Source: Morganella morganii H1r (lineage in GTDB: Bacteria > Pseudomonadota > Gammaproteobacteria > Enterobacterales > Enterobacteriaceae). From it: a stretch of DNA of 64,000 nucleotides. The position numbers and the translations under genes are program-made. This document shows, in pieces, positions 52,927-63,342 of the stretch (its first letter is position 1; every line of letters begins with the position of its first letter). A model generated the notes under the pieces. It ran no database searches. It worked only from the letters and a program-made list of their open reading frames with translations, and was not told the origin of the DNA. Location: contig NZ_AYMP01000023.1 of the NCBI RefSeq assembly GCF_000633515.1, positions 62,001-126,000 of the forward strand, written 5' to 3'.

Positions 52927-53625
52927 ATGTCTAGTTTATCAGAGATTGTGAGTGCGCTCTGGTCTCACGATTTTGCCACACTCTCTAATCCCGAAGTCCT
53001 CTGGCTGGTTTACGCTATCCTCTTCACCGTTATTGTGCTGGAGAACGGCATTCTGCCCACCGCGTTTCTGCCCGGGGATACCCTGCTGATTTTGTCAGGC
53101 GCACTGATTGCGAAGGGCGTGATGGATTTCCTGCCGACGCTGGCCATTCTGACCGCCGCCGCCGGGTTCGGCAGCTGGCTGGGTTTTGTTCAGGGGCGCT
53201 GGCTGAGTGATACCAAAACCGTCAGGCGCTGGATGACGCAGATCCCGAAAAATTATCATCAGAAAGCCGAAGTGCTGTTTAACCGCCACGGTCTGTATGC
53301 CCTGCTGATTGGTCGTTTTCTCGGTTTTGTCCGTACTCTGCTGCCGATGCTGGCAGGTCTTTCCTCACTGCCGGCCCGCCGTTTTCAGTTCTTTAACTGG
53401 CTGAGCGGATTCCTCTGGGTGGCGATTATTACCACCTTCGGGTATGTGCTCAATCAGATCCCGTTTGTCAAAGCACATGAAAAAACCGTAATGACCGCGC
53501 TGCTGCTGATCCCGGTCTTTTTCCTGATTGTCGGTGTCGGGGCATCCCTGTATTTGTTGATCCGCCACTACCGCAGACGCCGTGCCCTGCTTAACCGCAG
53601 ACGTCACCGCGTTCATAAGAAGTAA
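52927..53625 (+). CDS. yghB: DedA-family membrane protein YghB
   Basis: 232 residues (E. coli YghB 219). DedA proteins are inner-membrane transporters; YghB and YqjA are needed together for normal division, envelope integrity and drug tolerance in E. coli, and recent work on the family points to undecaprenyl-phosphate or lipid flipping. The conserved parts are TAFLPGDTLLILSGAL (about residues 46-61) and GRFLGFVRTLLPMLAGLSS (about 128-146). The C-terminus is strongly basic. A terminator follows. Confidence 0.93.
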   Translation: MSSLSEIVSALWSHDFATLSNPEVLWLVYAILFTVIVLENGILPTAFLPGDTLLILSGALIAKGVMDFLPTLAILTAAAGFGSWLGFVQGRWLSDTKTVRRWMTQIPKNYHQKAEVLFNRHGLYALLIGRFLGFVRTLLPMLAGLSSLPARRFQFFNWLSGFLWVAIITTFGYVLNQIPFVKAHEKTVMTALLLIPVFFLIVGVGASLYLLIRHYRRRRALLNRRRHRVHKK

Positions 53626-53631
53626 GCTAAG

Positions 53632-53652
53632 GGCACCTGAGGGTGCCTTTTT
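53632..53652 (+). terminator. Terminator after yghB
   Basis: GGCACC (53632-53637) pairs with GGTGCC (53642-53647) around TGAG, followed by five T. Confidence 0.82.
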
Positions 53653-53758
53653 GCTGCCTGCCGGACAGCACAATACGGTTCGCCACCACACCCGCCCTGA
53701 TTTACACTACACTTAATGGTTATCCGCTTCATTTTTCCTAATCTTACCCGGAGAAATA

Positions 53759-54916
53759 ATGAACAATTTCACGCTTTTCACCCCGACAAAAATCCGTTTC
53801 GGCAAAGGACAAATCGCCAAACTCAGTAGTGAAATCCCGAAAGATGCCAACGTTTTGATGCTGTACGGCGGCGGCAGTATTAAGCGTAACGGTGTTTACG
53901 AACAGGTACTGACTGCCCTGGATGGTTATGATGTCCATGAATTTTCAGGTATCGAGCCGAACCCGGCCTATGAAACACTGGTAAAAGCGATCGTATATAT
54001 CCGTGAGCATGACATCAGTTACCTGCTGGCAGTCGGCGGCGGCTCCGTTATCGACGGCACCAAGTTTATTGCCGCTGCCGTGGATTATCCGGGCGATCCG
54101 TGGGACATCATCACTACCGGAGGCCGCAATATCCGCAGTGCACTGCCGATTGCCTGTGTGCTGACACTGCCGGCCACCGGCTCTGAAACCAACTGTTTTT
54201 CTGTGGTCAGCCGCCGTGAAACCGGTGACAAGCAATCATTCGGTCACCCGCTGGTGCATCCGAAATGCGCGATTCTTGATCCGCAGACTACGTACACTCT
54301 GCCGCCGCGCCAGACAGCCAACGGCGTGATCGATGCCTTTATTCACACTCTCGAGCAGTATCTGACGTATCCGGTGAATGCCAAAATTCAGGACCGGTTT
54401 GCAGAAGGCATTCTGCTGACGCTGATTGAGGAAGGCCCGAAAGTACTCGCTAATCCGGAAGATTATGACAGCCGCGCCAATGTGATGTGGGCAGCCACCC
54501 AGGCACTGAGCGGGCTGATTGGCGCCGGTGTGCCGCAGGACTGGGCAACACACGCACTGGGCCATGAAATTACCGCGCTGTACGGATTAGATCACGCGCA
54601 AACTCTGGCTATTGTATTACCGGCACTGCTGCGGGAAAAACGCAAAACCAAACGCGAAAAATTATTACAGTACGCTGAGCGCGTCTGGCATCTGACAGAC
54701 GGTTCCGAAGAAAGCCGGATTGAGTGCGCCATTGAAGCAACCCGCGTTTTCTTTGAAGATCTGGGCGTAAAAACCCGCTTCTCTGATTATCAGATTGATG
54801 ACAGCGGCATTCCCAAACTGGTTGCCAAACTCACCGAACACGGCCAGACCGCCCTGGGTGAACACCAGGACATCACACCGGAAGTCAGTGAACGGATCTA
54901 CCGGGCTGCCGTCTGA
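53759..54916 (+). CDS. yqhD: NADPH-dependent aldehyde reductase YqhD
   Basis: 385 residues (E. coli 387). YqhD is an iron-group alcohol dehydrogenase that reduces short aldehydes, such as methylglyoxal, glyoxal and malondialdehyde, with NADPH. The cofactor loop has YGGGSIKRNGVY and AVGGGSVIDGTKF. The metal ligands are in GVIDAFIHTLEQY (Asp, His) and ALGHEITALYGLDHAQTLA (His, His). dkgA follows by 28 bases, the conserved yqhD-dkgA pair, probably cotranscribed as an aldehyde detoxification unit. The regulator gene yqhC, adjacent in E. coli, is absent here. Confidence 0.96.
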   Translation: MNNFTLFTPTKIRFGKGQIAKLSSEIPKDANVLMLYGGGSIKRNGVYEQVLTALDGYDVHEFSGIEPNPAYETLVKAIVYIREHDISYLLAVGGGSVIDGTKFIAAAVDYPGDPWDIITTGGRNIRSALPIACVLTLPATGSETNCFSVVSRRETGDKQSFGHPLVHPKCAILDPQTTYTLPPRQTANGVIDAFIHTLEQYLTYPVNAKIQDRFAEGILLTLIEEGPKVLANPEDYDSRANVMWAATQALSGLIGAGVPQDWATHALGHEITALYGLDHAQTLAIVLPALLREKRKTKREKLLQYAERVWHLTDGSEESRIECAIEATRVFFEDLGVKTRFSDYQIDDSGIPKLVAKLTEHGQTALGEHQDITPEVSERIYRAAV

Positions 54917-54944
54917 TACACTATAAATACTGATTGGAGGCCAC

Positions 54945-55769
54945 ATGAACAAACCTGCATTAGTTACCTTATCTGACGGACACTTAATGCCGCAACTGGG
55001 GCTGGGTGTCTGGAAAGCCGGAAACGACGTGGTTGGCGCTGCGGTGCAGGCCGCACTGGAAACCGGTTACCGTCTGATTGATACTGCCGCGATTTATCAG
55101 AACGAGGAAGGTGTCGGTGAAGCACTGAAAGCGACCACCGTTCCCCGCGACGAGTTGTTTATCACCACCAAACTGTGGAACAGCGATCAGCAGCACGCCG
55201 GTAAAGCGCTGGAAGAGAGCCTGAAAAAGTTACAGCTCGATTATGTGGATCTGTATTTGATCCACTGGCCCGCACCGGCAGAAGACCATTATGTTTCCGC
55301 CTGGGAGCAGCTGATTGAATTACAGAAATCCGGACTGACCCGCAGTATCGGCGTCTGTAATTTTGATATCGGGCATTTGCAGCGCATTATCCACAAAACC
55401 GGCGTGGCACCGGTACTCAATCAGATTGAGCTTCACCCGCTGCTGCAACAACGTGAACTGCAGGCCTGGAATGCGACCCATTCTATTCATACTGAATCCT
55501 GGAGCCCGCTGGCACAGGGGGGGGAAGGTGTTTTTGATACTGATGTCATTCAGGCATTAGCGGCAAAATATCAGAAAACCCCGGCGCAGATAGTGATTCG
55601 CTGGCATCTGGATCGCGGATTGATTGTGATACCAAAATCAGTCACGCCTTCACGGATTCAGGAAAACTTTGATGTCTTTGATTTCCGTCTGGAGAAAGAA
55701 GAACTCTCACACATTCAGTCTCTGGATTCTGATACCCGCTTAGGACCGGATCCAAAAGAATTTAATTAA
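54945..55769 (+). CDS. dkgA: 2,5-diketo-D-gluconate reductase A (aldo-keto reductase)
   Basis: 274 residues (E. coli 275). DkgA reduces methylglyoxal, beta-keto esters and 2,5-diketogluconate with NADPH. The aldo-keto reductase tetrad is visible: Asp and Tyr in RLIDTAAIYQNEEGVG, Lys in FITTKLWNSD, and His in LYLIHWPAP. The signature IPKSVTPSRIQENFDVFDF is near the C-terminus. TGGAGG precedes the ATG. A terminator follows. Confidence 0.96.
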   Translation: MNKPALVTLSDGHLMPQLGLGVWKAGNDVVGAAVQAALETGYRLIDTAAIYQNEEGVGEALKATTVPRDELFITTKLWNSDQQHAGKALEESLKKLQLDYVDLYLIHWPAPAEDHYVSAWEQLIELQKSGLTRSIGVCNFDIGHLQRIIHKTGVAPVLNQIELHPLLQQRELQAWNATHSIHTESWSPLAQGGEGVFDTDVIQALAAKYQKTPAQIVIRWHLDRGLIVIPKSVTPSRIQENFDVFDFRLEKEELSHIQSLDSDTRLGPDPKEFN

Positions 55770-55792
55770 TTTAGTTAGTTACTGTCTGAAAG

Positions 55793-55826
55793 CCATCTGT
55801 ATAAATTATACAGGTGGTTTTTATTT
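55793..55826 (+). terminator. Terminator after dkgA
   Basis: CCATCTGTAT (55793-55802) pairs with ATACAGGTGG (55808-55817, one G-T pair) around 5 bases and is followed by TTTTTATTTAT. Confidence 0.82.
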
Positions 55827-55868
55827 ATCTGATAACCATCATACAAAAAACTATTTTTATATAGTCTC

Positions 55869-56051
55869 ATGAAAAAAATATTACCGGAAAATAAAAAAGG
55901 GGAAATACACGAACGCAATATGCATTTCCCAAAGCATGGCAAATATAGCAGGATTAATTATCTGAATTTCAGTCTTACTGTCATTAATATAATTAATTCA
56001 CTATTTATTAAAAATAAATTCAAACGTCGATATGAAAGGAGGAGTATATGA
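55869..56051 (+). CDS. Hypothetical 60-aa ORF, doubtful
   Basis: A 60-codon frame of Lys/Arg/Asn/Ile-rich composition in a row of about 30% G+C. No ribosome site precedes its ATG and I recognise no family. Its stop overlaps the ATG of a 10-codon frame (56048-56080, MKHDLSVTIT) as ATGA. That second ATG has a near-perfect AAAGGAGG (56035-56042), so the pair could be a remnant of a coupled gene start. The rest of 55827-56082 is AT-rich and empty. Confidence 0.2.
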   Translation: MKKILPENKKGEIHERNMHFPKHGKYSRINYLNFSLTVINIINSLFIKNKFKRRYERRSI

Positions 56052-56082
56052 AACATGACCTTTCAGTCACAATAACATAGCG

Positions 56083-57327
56083 TTACCATTCAAGGTTAAC
56101 CGCCATGTTGTACATCACGTCGTTCGAACCGGTGTATGCCATACCGGTCTTCACGGCGATGTTCTCGTTGAACCGGTAACCGGTTCCCACTGCAACTGCC
56201 TGAGTGGACTGGTATCCGCCCACAGCCGCAGTGATATTCAGTTTGCCGACACCGTACGGCTGGAATAAACCATTCAGTGCCGCGCTGGCCGCCAGGCCGT
56301 TATCAAGACGCTCGTTGGTTTCACGTAAATCCTTTTCCAGGGAACGCAGATCCTGGCGGTTTTTCAGGATATCCAGCGTGTTTTTCTCAACTTTCACTTT
56401 CTGTTCAGCAATATGCCGTGTGTTTTGATTAGCAATATTTGTGGCCGTACCGGCTTTTTTCGATGCGTTGCTGATACGGGTATCCATCTTCGCCACATCC
56501 GCTTCCAGCGCTAACGTGGCATCAGTGATAGCGGAGGTCACCACTTTAGCGGATTCGAGCAATTTTTTGTTTTTTGCGATATCCCGGGACTGTACGCCGA
56601 GTTGGTTCTTGTTTTCGCGGATATCTTTCTCACTGGTATACGCCGAATGTTTTGCAAAACCGGCCTGCAGCTCCACTGCCCGGACTTTATTTTTCAGTTT
56701 GTCAACGTCAGTTTCCAGTTCTTCTGTTGCACTGAGAAGTGACTGAGTGACGACCTTGGCCGATTTAGCGTGATTCTGTTCTTCGAGTAATAAGTACTCA
56801 TTTGAATACAGAACATGTTCCAGCGGTATAATCCGTTTATCAACATACCTCTGGTGTGCTTCAGATTCCTTCTCAACTTCTTGTTTTATTAACGCAGGAA
56901 GGGTACCGATAAGTGTATTGTTGTGCTCCGCTTTTCTGGCGGTAATATCCAGTTGAGCATCCATCGCCTGCGTTTTATTTTCTAAAAACTCATTCTGTTC
57001 TTCTAATGTATTAACCCGTCCGCTGGTGTCAGTCACTGTCTGATGTATCTGTGTGACTCTGCCATCCAGTTCTGCTGCTTTTTTCGATGAGTCTTTCCGG
57101 ACATCATCCACATACTCATAGTTCTCTAAAATAAATTGACCAAGACTTTGTGTAACCTGCTCTATTTCAGAAACACCAACTGCACGATCACCGTCTGCTT
57201 TTTCTCCGGCGAATTCAAATAAAGTACCTGAGCCAAGACCATGAGGTGTAACCTCTGTAAATGACTGTGCATTTGCTGTGTGTATAAATAAAGGTGAAAT
57301 AATTAAAGCTAATATACTTTTTTTCAT
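56083..57327 (-). CDS. Trimeric autotransporter adhesin (YadA anchor), short stalk type
   Basis: 414 residues from the ATG at 57325-57327, with AGGATAA upstream; the frame is open 29 codons further. MKKSILALIISPLFIHTANA is a signal peptide. The C-terminal 70 residues form a YadA-type membrane anchor: LDNGLAASAALNGLFQPYG, then the strands VGGYQSTQAVAVGTGYRF and MAVNLEW, ending in the usual aromatic residue. Between them is a long coiled coil without a recognisable head domain. It contains two tandem copies of a 70-residue repeat (residues 189-258 and 259-328), each starting SAKVVT and ending in a DIxKNxxxL pattern. It is probably a surface adhesin or serum-resistance factor. It lies in an AT-rich segment between dkgA and carB. 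Confidence 0.88.
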   Translation of the reverse strand: MKKSILALIISPLFIHTANAQSFTEVTPHGLGSGTLFEFAGEKADGDRAVGVSEIEQVTQSLGQFILENYEYVDDVRKDSSKKAAELDGRVTQIHQTVTDTSGRVNTLEEQNEFLENKTQAMDAQLDITARKAEHNNTLIGTLPALIKQEVEKESEAHQRYVDKRIIPLEHVLYSNEYLLLEEQNHAKSAKVVTQSLLSATEELETDVDKLKNKVRAVELQAGFAKHSAYTSEKDIRENKNQLGVQSRDIAKNKKLLESAKVVTSAITDATLALEADVAKMDTRISNASKKAGTATNIANQNTRHIAEQKVKVEKNTLDILKNRQDLRSLEKDLRETNERLDNGLAASAALNGLFQPYGVGKLNITAAVGGYQSTQAVAVGTGYRFNENIAVKTGMAYTGSNDVMYNMAVNLEW

Positions 57328-57490
57328 GGGGTTATCCTGATAACAGTTAAAATCAATCTGCCGAAAATATACTGACAACCACCCGAAAAAAGAATAAACA
57401 AAAAGTAAACACAAAAAAAAGCAAAAAACATAATTAAGATATCATTCTTATTGAATTTATTTTTAATTCTCACTTATATATAAAGATATA

Positions 57491-57516
57491 AAAAAATCCG
57501 CCGCAGCGGATTTTTT
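57491..57516. terminator. Terminator between the adhesin gene and carB
   Basis: AAAAAATCCGC (57491-57501) pairs with GCGGATTTTTT (57506-57516) around CGCA. On the minus strand it ends the carB transcript. Confidence 0.85.
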
Positions 57517-57532
57517 ATACTAATTAATCACC

Positions 57533-60500
57533 TTATTTATCCGTAATCAGGCTGTGCATTTCCTGCACTGAAATCACTCTCTCTGTCGGATCCATATTCA
57601 GAGACAGCGTGGTGGCAAAGCCGCCGTTCATGGTGGTGTCGTAATGCACTTTATATTGCAGGGCACTGCGGCGGATCACTTTGGAATCCTCAATCGCCTG
57701 ACGTCCGGCGGTGGTATTCACAATGTAATCGTATTCACCATTTTTAATTCTGTCCTGAATATGTGGGCGACCTTCATGTACCTTATTCACCAGACGCGGG
57801 TTAATACCGGCCTCACCCAGCACAATCGCAGTACCGTGTGTGGCATCCAGCTCAAAACCCTGTTTCAGCAGTTTTGCCGCCAGATCCACCACCCGTGCTT
57901 TATCCCCTTCACGGACAGAGAGCAGCGCACGGCCTTTTTTCTTCAGTGAGGAAGAGCTGCCGAGCATCGCTTTGGCAAAGGCTTCCGCAAAGGTGCGCCC
58001 CACGCCCATCACTTCCCCGGTTGAGCGCATTTCCGGCCCTAAAATCGGGTCAACGCCCGGGAATTTGTTGAACGGCAGCACCACTTCTTTCACCGAGTAG
58101 TACGGCGGGATAACTTCTTTTGTCATGCCCTGCTGCGCCAGGGTCTGTCCGGCCATCACACGGGCTGCGACTTTCGCCAGCGGCACCCCGGTGGCTTTGG
58201 AGACAAAAGGCACTGTACGCGCCGCACGCGGGTTGACTTCAATCAGATACACTTCGTTATCTTTGACCGCGAACTGGGTGTTCATCAGGCCGCGCACGCG
58301 CAGTTCCATCGCCAGTTTTCTCACCTGGTCGCGCATCACGTCCTGAATTTCCTGACTCAGCGTGTAAGCCGGTAACGAGCAGGCAGAATCGCCGGAGTGA
58401 ACCCCCGCCTGTTCGATGTGCTCCATAATGCCGCCAATCAGCACCTGCTCACCGTCACAGATAGCATCGACATCCACTTCAATCGCATCATCGAGGAAGC
58501 GGTCGAGCAGCACTGGTGCGTCATTGGAGACGCTGACCGCGTTCTGGAAGTAACGGCGCAGGTCTGTTTCGTCGTAGACGATTTCCATCGCACGGCCGCC
58601 CAGCACATAAGAAGGACGCACCACCAGCGGATAACCAATCTCTTTTGCCCGTTCAACCGCCTGCTCAATATTGGATACTGTGGCGTTTGCCGGTTGTTTC
58701 AGGCCGAGGCGGACAACCGCCTGCTGGAAACGCTCGCGGTCTTCCGCGCGGTCAATCGCATCCGGGCTGGTACCGATAACCGGCACACCGGCGGCTTCCA
58801 GGCTGCGCGCCAGTTTCAGCGGGGTCTGACCGCCGTACTGGACAATCACACCGGCCGGTTTCTCGACACGCACGATTTCCAGTACATCTTCCAGTGTTAC
58901 CGGTTCGAAATAGAGGCGGTCAGAGGTGTCGTAGTCAGTGGAAACGGTTTCCGGGTTGCAGTTAACCATAATGGTTTCGTAGCCGTCTTCACGCAGCGCC
59001 ATCGCCGCGTGTACGCAGCAGTAGTCAAATTCAATGCCCTGGCCGATACGGTTCGGCCCGCCGCCGAGCACCATGATTTTCGGTTTATCGTTGTTCGGCT
59101 GCGCTTCACACTCTTCTTCATAGGTAGAGTAGAGATAGGCGGTGTCGGTGGCAAATTCCGCCGCGCAGGTATCCACACGCTTGTAAACCGGCCATAACTG
59201 GTAGCTGTCACGCAGTTTGCGGATTTCAGCTTCCGCCACACCGACCAGTTTTGCCAGCCGCGCATCCGCAAAGCCTTTGCGTTTCAGGTGACGCAGGAAT
59301 TCCGGGGTCAGGCCGTTAATTCCGACTTCCGCCACCTGCTCTTCCAGACGCACCAGTTCTTCAATCTGCACCAGGAACCAGCGGTCAATGTTGGTCAGGT
59401 TAAATACGCCATCAACTGACAGCCCGGCGCGGAATGCATCCGCGATATACCAGATCCGCTCACCGCCTGCTTCTTTCAGCTCACGGCGGATACGGGTCAG
59501 TGCATCCGGGTCATCCAAATTGACTTTCGGGTCAAAACCGGTCGCACCCACTTCGAGGCCGCGCAGCGCTTTTTGCAGCGATTCCTGCTGAGTGCGTCCG
59601 ATAGCCATCACTTCACCGACGGATTTCATCTGTGTGGTCAGCCGGTCATTGGTACCGGCGAATTTTTCAAAGTTAAAGCGCGGAATTTTTGTCACAACAT
59701 AGTCGATGGACGGCTCAAAAGAAGCCGGTGTCAGGCCGCCGGTGATGTCGTTTGACAGTTCATCCAGGGTATAACCGACCGCCAGTTTGGCGGCAATTTT
59801 GGCAATCGGGAAGCCGGTCGCTTTGGAGGCCAGCGCAGAGGAGCGTGATACACGCGGGTTCATCTCGATAACAATCAGGCGACCGGTTTTCGGGTTCACC
59901 GAGAACTGTACGTTGGAGCCGCCGGTTTCCACGCCGATTTCACGCAGTACCGCCATCGAGGCGTTACGCATGATTTGGTATTCTTTGTCAGTCAGGGTCT
60001 GTGCCGGAGCAACAGTGATGGAATCACCGGTGTGGATCCCCATGGCGTCGAAGTTTTCGATGGAGCAGACAATAATGCAGTTATCCTTTTTGTCCCGCAC
60101 TACTTCCATTTCATACTCTTTCCAGCCAATCAGCGATTCATCAATCAGCAGTTCATTGGTCGGGGAGAGATCCAGGCCGCGGGTACAGATTTCCTCAAAT
60201 TCTTCACGGTTATACGCGATACCGCCGCCGGTGCCGCCCATGGTGAATGACGGGCGGATAATGCACGGGAAGCCGACATCATCAGCGACCGCAAACGCTT
60301 CTTCCATGGTGTGTGCGATACCGGAACGGGCTGTATCCAGACCGATTTTTTTCATCGCGATATCGAAACGGCGGCGATCTTCGGCTTTATCAATCGCATC
60401 GGCTGTCGCGCCAATCATTTCGACACCGAACTCCGCCAGCACGCCGTGGCGTTCCAGATCCAGCGCACAGTTCAGCGCGGTTTGTCCGCCCATAGTCGGC

Positions 60501-60760
60501 AGAACGGCATCCGGGCGCTCTTTTTCGATGATTTTGCGCACCACTTCCCAGTGAATCGGCTCGATGTAAGTCGCATCCGCCATTTCCGGGTCGGTCATAA
60601 TGGTTGCCGGGTTGGAGTTGACGAGGATAACGCGGTAACCCTCTTCGCGCAGCGCTTTACACGCCTGGGCGCCGGAGTAGTCAAATTCACAGGCCTGACC
60701 GATAACAATCGGACCGGCGCCTAAAATCAGGATGCTGCTGATATCTGTACGTTTTGCCAT
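57533..60760 (-). CDS. carB: Carbamoyl-phosphate synthase large chain
   Basis: 1,075 residues (E. coli 1,073). CarB makes carbamoyl phosphate from bicarbonate, ammonia (tunnelled from CarA) and two ATP, feeding arginine and pyrimidine synthesis. Two homologous ATP-grasp halves start with [20 protein letters not shown] (about residue 11) and [19 protein letters not shown] (about 560). The C-terminal MGS-like allosteric domain (about 935-1,075) binds UMP and ornithine. It follows carA by 14 bases. Confidence 0.97.
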   Translation of the reverse strand: MAKRTDISSILILGAGPIVIGQACEFDYSGAQACKALREEGYRVILVNSNPATIMTDPEMADATYIEPIHWEVVRKIIEKERPDAVLPTMGGQTALNCALDLERHGVLAEFGVEMIGATADAIDKAEDRRRFDIAMKKIGLDTARSGIAHTMEEAFAVADDVGFPCIIRPSFTMGGTGGGIAYNREEFEEICTRGLDLSPTNELLIDESLIGWKEYEMEVVRDKKDNCIIVCSIENFDAMGIHTGDSITVAPAQTLTDKEYQIMRNASMAVLREIGVETGGSNVQFSVNPKTGRLIVIEMNPRVSRSSALASKATGFPIAKIAAKLAVGYTLDELSNDITGGLTPASFEPSIDYVVTKIPRFNFEKFAGTNDRLTTQMKSVGEVMAIGRTQQESLQKALRGLEVGATGFDPKVNLDDPDALTRIRRELKEAGGERIWYIADAFRAGLSVDGVFNLTNIDRWFLVQIEELVRLEEQVAEVGINGLTPEFLRHLKRKGFADARLAKLVGVAEAEIRKLRDSYQLWPVYKRVDTCAAEFATDTAYLYSTYEEECEAQPNNDKPKIMVLGGGPNRIGQGIEFDYCCVHAAMALREDGYETIMVNCNPETVSTDYDTSDRLYFEPVTLEDVLEIVRVEKPAGVIVQYGGQTPLKLARSLEAAGVPVIGTSPDAIDRAEDRERFQQAVVRLGLKQPANATVSNIEQAVERAKEIGYPLVVRPSYVLGGRAMEIVYDETDLRRYFQNAVSVSNDAPVLLDRFLDDAIEVDVDAICDGEQVLIGGIMEHIEQAGVHSGDSACSLPAYTLSQEIQDVMRDQVRKLAMELRVRGLMNTQFAVKDNEVYLIEVNPRAARTVPFVSKATGVPLAKVAARVMAGQTLAQQGMTKEVIPPYYSVKEVVLPFNKFPGVDPILGPEMRSTGEVMGVGRTFAEAFAKAMLGSSSSLKKKGRALLSVREGDKARVVDLAAKLLKQGFELDATHGTAIVLGEAGINPRLVNKVHEGRPHIQDRIKNGEYDYIVNTTAGRQAIEDSKVIRRSALQYKVHYDTTMNGGFATTLSLNMDPTERVISVQEMHSLITDK

Positions 60761-60774
60761 TTTTCTGCTCCTGA

Positions 60775-61914
60775 TCAGTGACGGGCGTTTTTCATCAGTT
60801 CAATAAAGTGGTCGAACAGCGGGGCGGCATCGTGCGGGCCCGGGCTGGCTTCAGGGTGTCCCTGGAAGCTGAATGCGGGTTTATCATTACGGTGAATACC
60901 CTGCAATGTGCCGTCAAACAGTGACTTATGCGTGACGCACAGTGTCGCGGGCAGCGTCGCCTCATCCACCGCAAAACCGTGGTTCTGCGCGGTGATCATC
61001 ACCACATCATTTTCAATGTCTTTAACCGGATGGTTGCCGCCATGGTGACCGAATTTCATTTTGATGGTCTTTGCACCGCTGGCAAGTGCCAGTAACTGGT
61101 GCCCCAGGCAGATGCCGAACAGCGGGATATCGGTTTCCAGAAAACGGGTGATAGCCTTAATCGCATAATCACACGGTGCCGGGTCACCCGGGCCATTGGA
61201 GAGGAAAATGCCGTCCGGGGCCATTTTCAGCACCTCTTCCGCCGGGGTCTGTGCCGGGACGACGGTCAGACGGCAGCCGCGATCAACCAGCATGCGCAGA
61301 ATGTTACGCTTGGCACCAAAGTCATACGCCACCACATGAAACGGCAGCTCTTCTGCTGTTTTATCCGCCGGTAAGCCGCCGTCCAGTGTCCATGAACCCT
61401 GCGTCCAGCTGTATGGCTGTGCGGTGGTGACTTCTTTCGCCAGATCCAGTCCGTTCAGCCCGCTGAAGCTCTGCGCATTTTTCAGGGCCAGTGCCGCATC
61501 CGGGTGTTCACCGGCGATGATGCAGCCGTTCTGAGCGCCTTTCTCGCGCAGTAAACGGGTCAGTTTGCGGGTATCAATATCGGCGATAGCCACAACGTTG
61601 CGGCGTTTCAGGTATTCGGAGAGGCTTTCTTCACTGCGGAAATTACTGGTGGTCAGCGGCAGGTCGCGGATAACGAGGCCTTGCGCATAGACATCCGGGG
61701 ATTCTTCATCAGCACTGTTCGTGCCGGTATTACCAATATGGGGATAAGTGAGAGTGACTATCTGGCGGGAATAAGAGGGGTCGGTGAGAATTTCCTGATA
61801 CCCCGTCATCGAGGTATTAAAAACGACTTCGCCGGTAACGGCACCCTCTGCGCCGATGGCGCGTCCGTGAAATGTGGTTCCGTCTTGCAGAACCAGGATT
61901 GCTGACTTAAACAC
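60775..61914 (-). CDS. carA: Carbamoyl-phosphate synthase small chain (glutaminase)
   Basis: 379 residues (E. coli 382), beginning with GTG at 61912-61914, preceded by GGAGGG. CarA releases ammonia from glutamine for CarB. The class I amidotransferase triad is Cys in [14 protein letters not shown], and His and Glu in [11 protein letters not shown]. It is the first gene of carAB, with an ARG-box-like site and a promoter upstream. Confidence 0.97.
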   Translation of the reverse strand: MFKSAILVLQDGTTFHGRAIGAEGAVTGEVVFNTSMTGYQEILTDPSYSRQIVTLTYPHIGNTGTNSADEESPDVYAQGLVIRDLPLTTSNFRSEESLSEYLKRRNVVAIADIDTRKLTRLLREKGAQNGCIIAGEHPDAALALKNAQSFSGLNGLDLAKEVTTAQPYSWTQGSWTLDGGLPADKTAEELPFHVVAYDFGAKRNILRMLVDRGCRLTVVPAQTPAEEVLKMAPDGIFLSNGPGDPAPCDYAIKAITRFLETDIPLFGICLGHQLLALASGAKTIKMKFGHHGGNHPVKDIENDVVMITAQNHGFAVDEATLPATLCVTHKSLFDGTLQGIHRNDKPAFSFQGHPEASPGPHDAAPLFDHFIELMKNARH

Positions 61915-61946
61915 AACACCCTCCGGAGGAATAATAAATCACAATT

Positions 61947-61964
61947 AGTGCATATTAATTCAGA
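61947..61964 (-). promoter_or_regulatory. ARG box-like site (ArgR operator) upstream of carA
   Basis: AGTGCATATTAATTCAGA contains TGCAT-ATTA-ATTCA, one mismatch from the core TGAAT-wwww-ATTCA. It lies 33 bases before the carA start. In E. coli two ARG boxes overlap the downstream carAB promoter; I see only one clear box here. Confidence 0.65.
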
Positions 61965-61986
61965 TTTAGGGCTATAAAGCAATGCC

Positions 61987-62015
61987 AAAATAGAAATTTA
62001 ACCAAATTTTGACAA
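61987..62015 (-). promoter_or_regulatory. Probable carAB promoter
   Basis: On the minus strand TTGTCA (62010-62015) and TATTTT (61987-61992) are separated by 17 bases, close to the sigma-70 consensus, about 72 bases upstream of the carA GTG. Confidence 0.55.
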
Positions 62016-62294
62016 ATTGCGGCGCATTCTAAAGATCGAACGGGCAGTTGTCCAGAAAAAATCGACTTTTTTATATTTTTTTACTCATCATGATCAAAAC
62101 AGGCGGGCTGATAGGGATAAAACCGTGTCATTGTCAGCTTTATACTGAATTTTTGATGAGATGACTGAAAAAAAGGCTCACAACCGGAAAAAAAGATGAA
62201 AAAGGCAAAAACAGCGATAAAAAGGAGATCGATTGCGATAATAATGATAAAAAAAAGACATCAGACATGAAATTATAAAAAAAGAATATTTAAA

Positions 62295-62320
62295 GCAGTG
62301 ATATATTAAAATATCACTGC
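62295..62320 (-). terminator. Probable terminator after dapB
   Basis: GCAGTGATAT (62295-62304) and ATATCACTGC (62311-62320) form a perfect 10-bp stem around ATTAAA. On the minus strand it is followed by TTTAAATATTCTTTTTTT. Confidence 0.72.
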
Positions 62321-62349
62321 CTTATCAATATGTTGTGATTTATATTTTA

Positions 62350-63195
<846 letters not shown>

Positions 63196-63307
63196 TCAGC
63201 AGATTAACGGCTGTCCGGCCGGATTACCAGTTACCTGCAGCTATCATCAGAAAATCACAATACAGCCCGCCGATTATCAGTAAAACTGTATTCACCGTGC
63301 TGCAGAC

Positions 63308-63336
63308 AAAAAAAAGCAGAACCTGCGTTCTGCTTT
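63308..63336 (-). terminator. Terminator after ispH
   Basis: AAAGCAGAAC (63313-63322) pairs with GTTCTGCTTT (63327-63336) around CTGC. On the minus strand it is followed by a long T-run. It separates ispH from dapB. Confidence 0.85.
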
Positions 63337-63342
63337 GCTGTG

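Larger units (their letters stand above)
61915..62349. other. Regulatory gap between carA and dapB
   Basis: 435 AT-rich bases. The carA side holds an ARG box-like site (61947-61964) and a promoter (61987-62015). The dapB side holds that gene's terminator (62295-62320). The middle, about 62040-62290, is purine-rich on the plus strand and holds only tiny open frames that I do not support. Confidence 0.6.

Noticed and set aside
59787-60554. Long plus-strand frames (up to 266 codons) opposite carB
   Set aside because: Shadow frames of a highly biased, conserved gene; no ribosome sites or motifs.
62161-62270. Two tiny, Lys/Arg-rich plus-strand frames (12 and 24 codons, ATGA overlap) in the carA-dapB gap
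   Set aside because: No ribosome site before the first ATG, purine-rich low-complexity sequence and no family likeness. They run against the direction of both neighbours. Probably chance.
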